Below are positions 6,721 through 14,148 of a stretch of 32,727 bases of DNA, piece after piece. The translations under genes and the position numbers were made by a program. Within the stretch, counting starts at the first letter, position 1; every line of letters begins with the position of its first letter. Where the stretch lies: NCBI GenBank assembly GCA_964492775.1, contig CAZBLH010000021.1, forward strand, positions 1 through 32,727. Reading direction: 5' to 3'. The notes under the pieces were generated by a model. The model worked only from the letters and a program-made list of their open reading frames with translations, was not told the DNA's origin and searched no databases. Source of the stretch: WRDS01 sp964492775. Lineage in GTDB: Bacteria > Actinomycetota > Coriobacteriia > Anaerosomatales > PHET01.

Positions 6721-7592
6721 GCGAGGGCGATGGAGTGAGATTCGAGATCGAGCTAGGAGCACCCGAGTACCCAGAGGCGCTTGCGCAGATTTTGGATCCG
6801 CCGAAGGTGCTCTTCGGGATCGGCGACCCGAGTGCGCTTGAGGCCGGCCTAGGCGTTGTGGGTGCTCGCAAAGCCACGCCGTACGGAATTGCTGCTGCAA
6901 AGCTATTCGCGGGCTGGGCCGCTGGGTCCGGCTACGTGATCGTCTCGGGCGGGGCCCTCGGATGCGACCAGGCGGCTCACATCGCCGCATTGGATGCGGG
7001 CGGAAGGACGGTGTCCGTGATGGCCGGCGGAGCTGACCTTGTGTACCCACGGTCGTCGGGTAGCCTGCGGGCAAGGATCCTTGAGCGCGGTGCGATTATC
7101 TCGGAACACCCGTGGGGCACGCCACCGCATAAGTGGACGTTTCGCACCCGCAACCGGATCATCGCCGGCTTGAGCCGCGTGCTTCTCGTACTGGAGGCGT
7201 CGCTGCCATCAGGAACGTTGACCACCACGGAGTATGCGCTGGACGCAGGAAGAACGGTCGCTGTGGTACCCGGCTCGATCTTCGCGCCGGAGTGCCGAGG
7301 CACGAATCGGTTGCTGCGCAATGGCGCATTTCCGATCACGGATACCAGCGAGCTGAGGGACCTACTCTCCTCCGAGATCGGACCTCCGCTGGAGCAAGCG
7401 ACGCTCTGGACCGGGCCCAGTGACGACAACGGTGATGAGCTGCTTTCTGCACTGAGGGCGAATCCGTCACGCCCGGACGACTTGGCCCGAGAACTCGGCA
7501 CCGACATTGTCACCGTGGCCAGACGCCTCGGCGCACTTGAGGCGCGTGGTCTCGTGCAGCGCTACCGGGACGGGAGGTACGGCCCATGCTGA
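6717..7592 (+). CDS. dprA: DNA-processing protein DprA
   Basis: DprA binds incoming single-stranded DNA and loads RecA during transformation. The protein enters the Rossmann-like domain almost directly: YPEALAQILDPPKVLFGIGDP, VVGARKATPYG, then S77-GGALGCD-84 (commonly SGLARGID), GGADLVYP, ISEHPWGTPP, RNRIIAGLSRVLLVLEA and SGTLTTTEYALDAGRTVAVVPG. A C-terminal winged-helix of about 55 residues ends the protein. The N-terminal SAM/HhH region of many DprAs is missing, so it is short at 291 residues. The start is TTG 6717 overlapping the comM stop; GTG 6735 is a reasonable alternative. Loss of Arg and Ile in the SGLARGID motif is notable. Confidence 0.93.
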   Translation: MSEGDGVRFEIELGAPEYPEALAQILDPPKVLFGIGDPSALEAGLGVVGARKATPYGIAAAKLFAGWAAGSGYVIVSGGALGCDQAAHIAALDAGGRTVSVMAGGADLVYPRSSGSLRARILERGAIISEHPWGTPPHKWTFRTRNRIIAGLSRVLLVLEASLPSGTLTTTEYALDAGRTVAVVPGSIFAPECRGTNRLLRNGAFPITDTSELRDLLSSEIGPPLEQATLWTGPSDDNGDELLSALRANPSRPDDLARELGTDIVTVARRLGALEARGLVQRYRDGRYGPC

Positions 7593-7604
7593 AGCCTCAG
7601 GCGA

Positions 7605-7610
7605 TACAAT
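7605..7610 (+). promoter_or_regulatory. Possible -10 element ahead of trmFO
   Basis: TACAAT at 7605-7610 (context GCGATACAATGC) lies in the short gap between dprA and trmFO, about 45 bases before the trmFO ATG. No recognisable -35 is found 16-18 bases upstream, so this is weak evidence for an internal promoter. Confidence 0.25.
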
Positions 7611-7655
7611 GCGTCCGACCGCCGCCTTCTGCGGAGCCGAGAAGCAAGGGACAGG

Positions 7656-8993
7656 ATGACCGAACGCCCGACAGTGACCATCGTAGGAGCCGGCCTCGCA
7701 GGTTCCGAGGCTGCTTGGCAGCTGGCGCGCCGTGGTGTAGAGGTTCGCCTGATTGAGATGCGTCCGCAGACGATGACGCCCGCACATCATGGTGGCGGAT
7801 TCGGTGAGCTCGTGTGCTCGAACTCTTTCAAGAGCGAGGACGTCAACACGGCCGCTGGACTGCTCAAGGACGAGCTTTCTGTCCTAGGCAGTCTTGTGAT
7901 TGAGGCGGCACGCGTGCACCGCGTACCCGCCGGTGCTGCACTCGCGGTCGACCGGGATGCCTTCACGACCGAGATCAGCTCGCGGATCGAGGCACACCCA
8001 CTCATCACGATAGAGCGCGCCGAGATGACGAGCCTGCCCGACGCACCCGCAATCATCGCGACGGGCCCGCTTACCAGTCCCGGGTTCGAAAACGCCCTCT
8101 CGCGGCTGGTCGGTGATCAGCGTCTGTCCTTCTTCGACGCATCGGCGCCGATCATCGATGCCGACTCAATCGATCGCAGAATCGTGTTTGCCGCTTCGCG
8201 ATATGGCAAAGGCGGGGGGGAGGACTACCTGAACGCCCCAATGACGCGCGAGCAGTACGAACGCTTCGTCGAAGGACTGGTGACGGCGAGGCGTGTCGAG
8301 CTGCGCGACTTCGAGCGTCGTGAGCTCTTCTCGGCATGTCAGCCAGCAGAAGAGATTGCGCGTACCGGCCTGCATGCGTTGCGGTACGGGCCCCTCAAGC
8401 CCGTAGGCATCGCTGACCCGGTCACGGGCGAACGTCCGTGGGCAGTGCTTCAGCTGCGGGCGGAGAACAGAGAGCTGACCGCCTACAATCTTGTCGGCAT
8501 GCAGACAAACCTCACGTTCGGAGAGCAGGCGCGGGTATTCCGGATGATTCCAGGGCTCGAGAATGCTGAGTTCTTCCGCTACGGAGTCATGCACCGCAAC
8601 ACGTTCGTCGATGCACCGAGGCTCCTCGATGCCACGCTGCAAGTGAAGACGATGCCGGGGATTCGGCTCGCGGGCCAGCTAACTGGAACGGAAGGGTACA
8701 CCGAGGCCGCCGCCTCGGGTCTGCTGGCGGCCCTCAACACCTTCGCCGAGCTTCAGGGCGCGCCGCCGGCCGTGCTTCCGTCGACGACGGCTCTTGGGGC
8801 GCTGATCCAGTACATGAGCAATCCGGAGACGACGAAGTACCAGCCGATGCACGTGAACTTCGGCATCGTACCGCCGCTACCGGAGCGGGTTCGAGGCAAG
8901 CGCGAGCGTTACGCCGCGTACTCCACCCGAGCGCGGCACGACATGGCTGAGTGGGTCGCGGGACGGCCTGACTTGAGATCGGTAGCACAGTGA
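7656..8993 (+). CDS. trmFO: Methylenetetrahydrofolate-tRNA-(uracil-54-C5)-methyltransferase TrmFO
   Basis: This flavoprotein makes ribothymidine at position 54 of tRNA using methylenetetrahydrofolate. The N-terminal FAD dinucleotide motif is GAGLAGSEAAWQLARRG (from residue 11). Conserved elements follow: GELVCSNSFKSED with Cys54, RVHRVPAGAALAVDRDAF, YNLVGMQTNLTFGEQ and HRNTFVDAPRLLD. The end has LAGQLTGTEGYTEAAASGLLAALN and HVNFGIVPPLP. The active-site Cys228 lies in FSACQPAEEIARTG, where the family usually has FEGCLPIE, and DYLNAPMT replaces the commoner LNCPM. Length (445) is normal. AAGGGACAGG precedes the ATG. TrmFO occurs in Firmicutes and some early Actinomycetota but is absent from most Streptomyces and mycobacteria, which helps place the organism. 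Its stop overlaps the xerC GTG. Confidence 0.95.
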   Translation: MTERPTVTIVGAGLAGSEAAWQLARRGVEVRLIEMRPQTMTPAHHGGGFGELVCSNSFKSEDVNTAAGLLKDELSVLGSLVIEAARVHRVPAGAALAVDRDAFTTEISSRIEAHPLITIERAEMTSLPDAPAIIATGPLTSPGFENALSRLVGDQRLSFFDASAPIIDADSIDRRIVFAASRYGKGGGEDYLNAPMTREQYERFVEGLVTARRVELRDFERRELFSACQPAEEIARTGLHALRYGPLKPVGIADPVTGERPWAVLQLRAENRELTAYNLVGMQTNLTFGEQARVFRMIPGLENAEFFRYGVMHRNTFVDAPRLLDATLQVKTMPGIRLAGQLTGTEGYTEAAASGLLAALNTFAELQGAPPAVLPSTTALGALIQYMSNPETTKYQPMHVNFGIVPPLPERVRGKRERYAAYSTRARHDMAEWVAGRPDLRSVAQ

Positions 8994-9907
8994 GCGGCCA
9001 AGGTGACAACGGGACGAACGAAGCGCGGGAACTCGTCGAGCGTTTCCTGCGGCACCTTGCAGTGGAGCGTGGGCTTTCGGGGCACACGCTCCGAGCCTAC
9101 AGTGCAGATCTCGGTCGATACTTGGAGTGGGCGGCGCGCAACGAACTGGACCCGGTCCGCATCGGACACCGACAGCTGCGCGGATACCTCGCCGAGCTCG
9201 ATCGAGCCCGGTACGCTCGAACGACGATTCAGCGCCGCCTCTCGGCTGTGCGCTCCTTCTTCGCATATCTGGTTGCCGAGGGCATCGTGGAGTCGGACCC
9301 CTCGGCGGTGCTCGTCGCGCCCAAGCTGCCCAAGCGACTTCCTCGAATAGTCCCGCAGCAGGAGTTGTCGGCGCTGCTGGACGCCCCTGACCCGTCGACG
9401 CCAGTGGGACTGCGTGATCGCGCGATCCTTGAGCTCCTGTATGCAAGCGGGGCGCGTGTGAGCGAGATCTCGGCACTGGATAGGTCCGGACTCGACCTTG
9501 CCCAGGGCCAGGTCTTGCTGATGGGCAAGGGTTCGAAAGAACGGGTGATTCCCGTGCACCCTTACGCTGTGAATCGCATTCGTGCATACCTATCCAGTGG
9601 CCGTCCGGAGTTGGCCAAGAGCGGCTCGCCCGATGCTGTGTTCCTCTCAGCAAGGGGCAATCGCATGTCGACAGATGCGATCAGGCGGGTGTTCAAGAAG
9701 CATCTTGCGACCACGGAGGCGGCGCTGTCGCTGTCACCACACGCGCTTCGCCATACCTTCGCCACGCACCTGCTCGACGGCGGCGCCGACCTGCGTACGG
9801 TGCAGGAACTGCTGGGACACGTTGCCCTGTCTACTACGCAGATTTATACTCATGTGAGCACTAGCCGGCTGAAAGACGTGCACGGTACTACACATCCGCG
9901 TGGGTGA
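8990..9907 (+). CDS. xerC: Tyrosine recombinase XerC/XerD family
   Basis: This site-specific recombinase is expected to resolve chromosome dimers at dif. The N-terminal SAM-like core-binding domain (about residues 10-100) is followed by the catalytic domain with all active-site residues present: Arg156 (GARVSEI), Lys180 (MGKGSKER), His251 and Arg254 (HALRHTFATHLL), His277 (LLGH) and nucleophile Tyr286 (TQIYTHVS). Spacings match XerD exactly. The C-terminus has the usual SRLKDVHGTTHPRG tail. The GTG at 8990 overlaps the trmFO stop, and 305 residues is normal. The trmFO-xerC-adjacent position and lack of any element boundary argue for the housekeeping Xer enzyme rather than a phage integrase. 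Sequence alone does not separate XerC from XerD. Confidence 0.92.
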   Translation: MSGQGDNGTNEARELVERFLRHLAVERGLSGHTLRAYSADLGRYLEWAARNELDPVRIGHRQLRGYLAELDRARYARTTIQRRLSAVRSFFAYLVAEGIVESDPSAVLVAPKLPKRLPRIVPQQELSALLDAPDPSTPVGLRDRAILELLYASGARVSEISALDRSGLDLAQGQVLLMGKGSKERVIPVHPYAVNRIRAYLSSGRPELAKSGSPDAVFLSARGNRMSTDAIRRVFKKHLATTEAALSLSPHALRHTFATHLLDGGADLRTVQELLGHVALSTTQIYTHVSTSRLKDVHGTTHPRG

Positions 9908-9937
9908 TGGTCCTGCCTGCGCCGTGGGGGGCACCGG

Positions 9938-10711
9938 ATGAGAGCAGAATCCCGGGTGGATATTTCCACCTTGTGGGAACGATACAAGCGCGATGATGAC
10001 GCGAAAGCGCGCGACGATCTCATACTCAATTACTCCCCTTTGGTGAAGTACGTTGCTGGACGTCTCGCCTCGAACCTCCCACAGCAGGTCGAAACCGCCG
10101 ACCTGATCAGTTACGGCATCTTCGGATTGATCGACGCGATCGAGAAGTACGACCTGGACCGCGCGATCAAGTTTGAGACGTATGCAATCGCCCGCATCAA
10201 GGGCGCGATCATCGATGAGCTTCGTGCCCTGGACTGGGTTCCACGCTCGGTGCGCTCGCGTGCACGTGAGATCGAGCAGGTCTACGTCGAGCTCGAGAAC
10301 GTACTTCGACGCGTCCCCACGGACAATGAGGTCGCCGAGCGGATGGGCATCACGCCCAAGGAGTACGCCGACATCCTCAGCAAGCTCTCGTACACCTCGG
10401 TCGTCAGCTTCGAGGAGCTCTGGGTCGGCGGCGACAAGGACGACAGCCAGAGTGCGCTTGGCACCATCAAGGATGAGGCCGCCGAGGACCCTGTTGCCGT
10501 CTTCGAGACCGCTGAGGCCAAAGACATCCTGGCGCGTTCGATCGAGAAGCTCCCTGAGCGGGAGATGACGGTGATCGCGCTCTACTACTACGAGGGGCTC
10601 ACGCTCAAGGAGATTGGGCAGATCCTCGGCGTCACGGAGTCGCGCGTCAGCCAGCTGCACACAAAAGCAGTGCTGCGCCTCCGGGCTCACCTCCATTCCG
10701 CTCTCGCCTAG
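9938..10711 (+). CDS. whiG: FliA/WhiG-type RNA polymerase sigma factor
   Basis: An alternative sigma-70 family member of 257 residues. Region 2 contains LILNYSPLVKYVAGRLASNLP, then ETADLISYGIFGLIDAIEKYD and FETYAIARIKGAIIDELRALDWVPRSVR, the FliA/WhiG signature. Region 3 follows (VPTDNEVAERMGITPKEY). Region 4 has the helix-turn-helix LTLKEIGQILGVTESRVSQLHTKAVLRLR near the C-terminus. Start ATG 9938 follows a GGGGGGCACC run. The gene sits between xerC and rpsB, as Streptomyces whiG sits close upstream of rpsB-tsf, which favours WhiG over FliA. No flagellar gene is in the window. What it controls in this organism cannot be read here; promoters of the TAAA-N15-GCCGATAA type would be expected targets. 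Confidence 0.92.
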   Translation: MRAESRVDISTLWERYKRDDDAKARDDLILNYSPLVKYVAGRLASNLPQQVETADLISYGIFGLIDAIEKYDLDRAIKFETYAIARIKGAIIDELRALDWVPRSVRSRAREIEQVYVELENVLRRVPTDNEVAERMGITPKEYADILSKLSYTSVVSFEELWVGGDKDDSQSALGTIKDEAAEDPVAVFETAEAKDILARSIEKLPEREMTVIALYYYEGLTLKEIGQILGVTESRVSQLHTKAVLRLRAHLHSALA

Positions 10712-10720
10712 GCCCTTTTC

Positions 10721-10743
10721 GGCGAACCCCTTGGGGTTGCGCC
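10721..10743 (+). promoter_or_regulatory. Hairpin overlapping the -35 region upstream of rpsB
   Basis: GGCGAACCC and GGGTTGCGCC pair across the loop CTTG with a single bulged base. There is no T-tract, and the right arm includes most of the predicted -35 of the rpsB promoter. It could be the end of the sigma-factor transcript or an operator-like element. Confidence 0.35.
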
Positions 10744-10759
10744 GCGGGTGCGCTATACT
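10731..10759 (+). promoter_or_regulatory. Predicted promoter for rpsB-tsf
   Basis: TTGGGG at 10731-10736 and TATACT at 10754-10759 are separated by 17 bases. The predicted transcript would have a leader of about 105 bases before rpsB. The same TATACT box precedes rplS. Confidence 0.5.
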
Positions 10760-10871
10760 CTCACGGCTCGTAATTACACACGCCTGTGGACTTCGGCGCG
10801 AGGTGCCGCACAAAGCGGTCGCGATCGAGGGATGAAGCAGGCGGAGGATCAACCGAAAGGATGGTTTTGTC

Positions 10872-11759
10872 ATGCCCGTAGTCACTATCAAGAACCTGCT
10901 CGAGGCAGGTGTCCACTTTGGACACCAGACCCGGCGCTGGAACCCGAAGATGAAGCCGTACATCTTCACCGAGCGCAATGGGATCTACATCCTCGACCTC
11001 CAGCGCACCCTGCGCGAGCTCGATCAGACCTATAGCTTCGTCCGCTCGCTCACGAGCCGCGGCGGCAAGGTCCTCATGGTCGGCACCAAGAAGCAGGCGC
11101 AGGAGCCCATCGAGACCGAGGCCGTGCGCGCTGGCATGCCCTACGTCACCCACCGCTGGCTCGGCGGTATGCTCACCAACTTCGTGACCATGCGTAGCCG
11201 CATCGACCGCATGGAAGAGCTTGAGGCGATGGAGGAGGACGGTCGCATGGCCAGCCTCCCCAAGAAGGAGCAGCTGCTTCTCCGTAAGGAGCTGTCGAAG
11301 CTCAAGTCGAACCTCGACGGTGTGCGCGACATGAAGGGTCTGCCCGGCGCGCTGTTCGTCGTTGACACCAAGCGCGAGAACATCGCCGTCGCCGAGGCTC
11401 GCCGCCTCAAGATTCCGATCATCGGTCTCGTGGACACCAACGCCGATCCGGACGAGGTCGACTACGTGATCCCGGGTAACGACGATGCGATCCGTTCGGT
11501 CGCCCTTATGTGCCGCGTTATCGCGGACGCCGCGATCGAGGGACAGGGTGGCGTTGTGAACTTCCCCGCGGTCGAGGCTTCGCCCGCCCCGGTTCCCGCT
11601 GTCGTCGACGAGCGCGCTGCCGCACCGGCCGTCGTCGCCGGCGAGTCCGCTGCCGAGGTCTGCGTCGAGACCGAGTCGCCCGCAGCCGCGATCGCCGAGG
11701 TTGCCGAGGCTGCCGAGCCGGCTGCCGAGGCTGGGCCTGCTGCAGAGGCCGCCGAGTAG
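10872..11759 (+). CDS. rpsB: 30S ribosomal protein S2 with Ala/Glu-rich tail
   Basis: An essential late-assembling small-subunit protein. It starts MPVVTIKNLLEAGVHFGHQTRRWNPKM, the S2 signature. Further conserved segments are YIFTERNGIYILDLQRTL, VGTKKQAQEPI, RWLGGMLTNFVTMRSRI, LPGALFVVDTKRENIAVAEARRLKIPIIGLVDTN and IPGNDDAIRSV. The S2 fold ends near residue 230. The remaining 65 or so residues are Ala/Pro/Glu/Val-rich low complexity with one Cys, similar in character to the S16 tail in this window. AAAGGA lies 10 bases before the ATG. It is followed by tsf, the universal partner, and preceded by its own predicted promoter. Confidence 0.97.
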   Translation: MPVVTIKNLLEAGVHFGHQTRRWNPKMKPYIFTERNGIYILDLQRTLRELDQTYSFVRSLTSRGGKVLMVGTKKQAQEPIETEAVRAGMPYVTHRWLGGMLTNFVTMRSRIDRMEELEAMEEDGRMASLPKKEQLLLRKELSKLKSNLDGVRDMKGLPGALFVVDTKRENIAVAEARRLKIPIIGLVDTNADPDEVDYVIPGNDDAIRSVALMCRVIADAAIEGQGGVVNFPAVEASPAPVPAVVDERAAAPAVVAGESAAEVCVETESPAAAIAEVAEAAEPAAEAGPAAEAAE

Positions 11760-11850
11760 GGGATAGACCTTCTCAAGGACCCGTACGGCGAGCGCATTGC
11801 GCGGTCGCTGTGAGTACCGATGTGCCCGCATCTTGATGGAAGGACGAACG

Positions 11851-12738
11851 ATGGCTGAGATCACAGCCGGAATGGTGAAAGAGCTCCGGGAGTGTACCGG
11901 CGCTGGAATGATGGCCTGCAAGGCCGCTCTGGCCGAGGCTAACGGTGACATGGAGGGCGCTGTCGACATCCTTCGCACGCGTGGCTTGGCTGCGCTTGCG
12001 AAGAAGGCCGGCCGCGCCACCAACGAGGGCGCCATCGCCGCCCACGTCAGCGATGACAGCAAGGTTGGCGTGCTGGTCGAGGTCAACTCCGAGACGGACT
12101 TCGTCGGTCGCAACGCCGAGTTCCTCGACTTCGTGAACACGCTCGCCGAGCACATCGCCGTCGCGGTTCCTGAGAACGTCGAGAACCTGATGGGCCAGGT
12201 GCTGACCGGTCGTGAGCACACCGTCGAGCAGGTGCTCGGCGAGGCCGTGAGCAAGCTCGGCGAGAACATGGGCGTCGCCCGGTTCGTGCGTAACGCGGTG
12301 CTCGATGTCGGCGCCGTGACGTCCTACATTCACGGCGGTGGCCGCATCGGCGTCCTCGTGGAGTTCGGTTTCGGCAACCCTGAGACCGCCAACTCTGAGG
12401 TCTTCAACGAGGCCGCCAAGGACGTTGCCATGCAGGTAGCCGCTGCGATGCCGCAGTATGTCTCCCGCGAGGCTGTCCCGCAGGACGTCATCGATCACGA
12501 GATCTCGATCTACAAGGCGCAGGCCGCCGAGTCCGGTAAGCCTGAGGCTATCCAGGAGAAGATGGCGCAGGGCCGCCTTGAGAAGTTCTACAAGGAGGTC
12601 GTCCTTCCCGAGCAGGAGTTTGTGAAGGATTCCGACAAGACCGTGGCCCAGTACCTCGCGGCCGTCTCGAAAGAGGTCGGCGACGAGATCATGATCGTCG
12701 GGTTCACCCGCTGGCAGCTCGGCGAGACCGCAGCCTAA
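11851..12738 (+). CDS. tsf: Translation elongation factor Ts
   Basis: The nucleotide-exchange factor for EF-Tu. ATG 11851 has GGAAGGA seven bases upstream and gives the canonical MAEITAGMVKELRECTGAGMMACKAALAEANGDMEGAVDILR, a UBA-like N-terminal domain. An in-frame upstream start at 11797 lacks support. TDFVGRN (usually TDFVARN) in the core contacts EF-Tu. Two core subdomains follow (HGGGRIGVLVEF, AMQVAAAMPQYVSREAVPQDVIDHE), then the C-terminal GRLEKFYKEVVLPEQEFVKD module. The 295-residue length is the full-size type. The gene ends 33 bases before a strong hairpin, which may separate rpsB-tsf from pyrH. Confidence 0.97.
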   Translation: MAEITAGMVKELRECTGAGMMACKAALAEANGDMEGAVDILRTRGLAALAKKAGRATNEGAIAAHVSDDSKVGVLVEVNSETDFVGRNAEFLDFVNTLAEHIAVAVPENVENLMGQVLTGREHTVEQVLGEAVSKLGENMGVARFVRNAVLDVGAVTSYIHGGGRIGVLVEFGFGNPETANSEVFNEAAKDVAMQVAAAMPQYVSREAVPQDVIDHEISIYKAQAAESGKPEAIQEKMAQGRLEKFYKEVVLPEQEFVKDSDKTVAQYLAAVSKEVGDEIMIVGFTRWQLGETAA

Positions 12739-12770
12739 CGCTCACGTCGCAGCTTACAATCAGGTACCGA

Positions 12771-12806
12771 ACAGGCCGGAGCCCCACGCTCCGGCCTGTC
12801 TCATGT
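12771..12806 (+). terminator. Strong hairpin between tsf and pyrH, probable terminator
   Basis: ACAGGCCGGAGC (12771-12782) and GCTCCGGCCTGT (12788-12799) form a perfect 12-bp stem with loop CCCAC. The following sequence, CTCATGTATTCT, is only moderately T-rich, so termination may be partial and allow read-through to pyrH. Confidence 0.65.
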
Positions 12807-12859
12807 ATTCTGCAGAAGGCGGATTCTGGCCGTACCTGCTTCAAGAAATGAGGAGCTAA

Positions 12860-13588
12860 TTGTCCGAGTACCAATACAAGCGCGTGTTGCTGAAATTGTC
12901 CGGCGAAGCCCTGATGGGCGAGACCTCATTCGGCATCGATCCGGATGTGCTGGACTCTCTCGCCGCCCAGATCGAGCGCGTCTGCTGCGACCGTGACATC
13001 GAGATTGCGATCGTCGTCGGTGGTGGGAACATCTTCCGTGGCGTCAAGGCATCCTCTCAGGGGATGGACCGGGCCCAGGCGGACACGATGGGTATGCTCG
13101 CTACGGTGATCAACGCGCTGGCGATGCAGGACGCTCTAGAGCGCCGAGGCGTGCTCACCAGGGTCATGAGCGCCATCAACATGCAGTCGGTGGCGGAGCC
13201 CTACATACGGCGCCGCGCGATCCGTCACATGGAGAAGGGCCGCGTCGTGATATTCGCGGCAGGGACGGGCAATCCGTACTTCACCACCGACACTACCGCA
13301 GCGCTTCGGGCACTCGAGATTGACGCCGAGGTCGTGATGAAGGCCACCAAGGTCGATGGTGTCTACGACTCGGACCCTGTGAAGAACCCGGATGCGGTCA
13401 AGTACGACGAACTCACCTATATCGACGTGATCAAGAGGAACCTGCAGGTCATGGACTCGACTGCAGTGTCCCTTTGTATGGACAACCAACTGCCGATCAT
13501 GGTCTTCAACATGGGCGAGGAAGGGAACATCGAGCGCGCGCTCTACGGCGAGCCGGTGGGTACCATCGTGAGGGGAGATGACAGGTGA
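12860..13588 (+). CDS. pyrH: Uridylate kinase (UMP kinase)
   Basis: This kinase converts UMP to UDP for pyrimidine nucleotide synthesis and belongs to the amino-acid-kinase fold. It starts at TTG 12860, four bases after a perfect GAGGAG (12850-12855). Signatures are VLLKLSGEALMG, IAIVVGGGNIFRGV, DTMGMLATVINALAMQDALE, FAAGTGNPYFTTDTTAALRALEI and MKATKVDGVYDSDP. The C-terminus has DSTAVSLCMDNQLPIMVFNM. The 242-residue length is normal. The stop overlaps the frr GTG. The tsf-pyrH-frr-uppS order is widely conserved. A promoter may lie in the region after the upstream hairpin, but no clear -35/-10 pair is visible. Confidence 0.96.
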   Translation: MSEYQYKRVLLKLSGEALMGETSFGIDPDVLDSLAAQIERVCCDRDIEIAIVVGGGNIFRGVKASSQGMDRAQADTMGMLATVINALAMQDALERRGVLTRVMSAINMQSVAEPYIRRRAIRHMEKGRVVIFAAGTGNPYFTTDTTAALRALEIDAEVVMKATKVDGVYDSDPVKNPDAVKYDELTYIDVIKRNLQVMDSTAVSLCMDNQLPIMVFNMGEEGNIERALYGEPVGTIVRGDDR

Positions 13589-14148
13589 CGAAGCAGATTC
13601 TGAAAGACGCATCGGAGCACATGGACAAGACGTTCCAAGCGCTGCTGCATGAGTTCTCTTCCGTGCGCACCGGCCGCGCGTCGGTCGCGCTGTTCGAGAA
13701 GGTGCTCGTTGACGCATATGGTTCGGCCATGCCGCTTAACCAGGTCTCGAGCGTCAAGATCCCTGACCCTCAGTCGGTCGTCATCGAGCCGTGGGACAAG
13801 TCAATCATCGGCGCGATCGAGAAGGCGATTCTCGCATCCGATCTCGGCTTGAACCCCTCCAACGACGGACAGGTCATCCGGGTGCCGTTCCCGCCGCTGA
13901 CCGAGGAGCGCCGCCGGGACCTCGTCAAGCTCTGCAAGCAGTACGCCGAGGAGGCCCGGGTTGCGATCCGCAACATCCGCCGGGACGCGAACCATAAGCT
14001 TGAGCGCCTTGCCAAGGACAGCGAGTCCGAGGTTTCCGAGGACGACGTGCGACGCGCTGAGGCCGAGGTCCAGAAGACAACGGATGTTCATATCAAGGAG
14101 ATTGACGAGGCGCTCAAGCGCAAAGAAGCGGAGATCATGGAGGTATGA
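13585..14148 (+). CDS. frr: Ribosome recycling factor
   Basis: RRF splits post-termination ribosomes together with EF-G. The 187-residue protein is the normal length and has SSVRTGRASVALFEKVLVDAYGS near residues 26-48. The hinge and beta domain follow (PLNQVSSVKIPDPQSVVIEPWDKS), then NDGQVIRVPFPPLTEERRRDLVK, then the long C-terminal helix VAIRNIRRDANHKLERL ending in a charged Lys/Glu segment. The GTG at 13585 overlaps the pyrH stop (GTGA) and is preceded by AGGGGAGATGACAG, which contains a GGGGAG ribosome binding site. Its own stop overlaps the uppS start (ATGA). Confidence 0.97.
   Translation: MTKQILKDASEHMDKTFQALLHEFSSVRTGRASVALFEKVLVDAYGSAMPLNQVSSVKIPDPQSVVIEPWDKSIIGAIEKAILASDLGLNPSNDGQVIRVPFPPLTEERRRDLVKLCKQYAEEARVAIRNIRRDANHKLERLAKDSESEVSEDDVRRAEAEVQKTTDVHIKEIDEALKRKEAEIMEV

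Noticed and set aside
8990..9907. Tyrosine recombinase considered as a phage or island integrase
   Set aside because: Length, C-terminal tail and location match housekeeping Xer. No att repeats, tRNA or phage genes are nearby.
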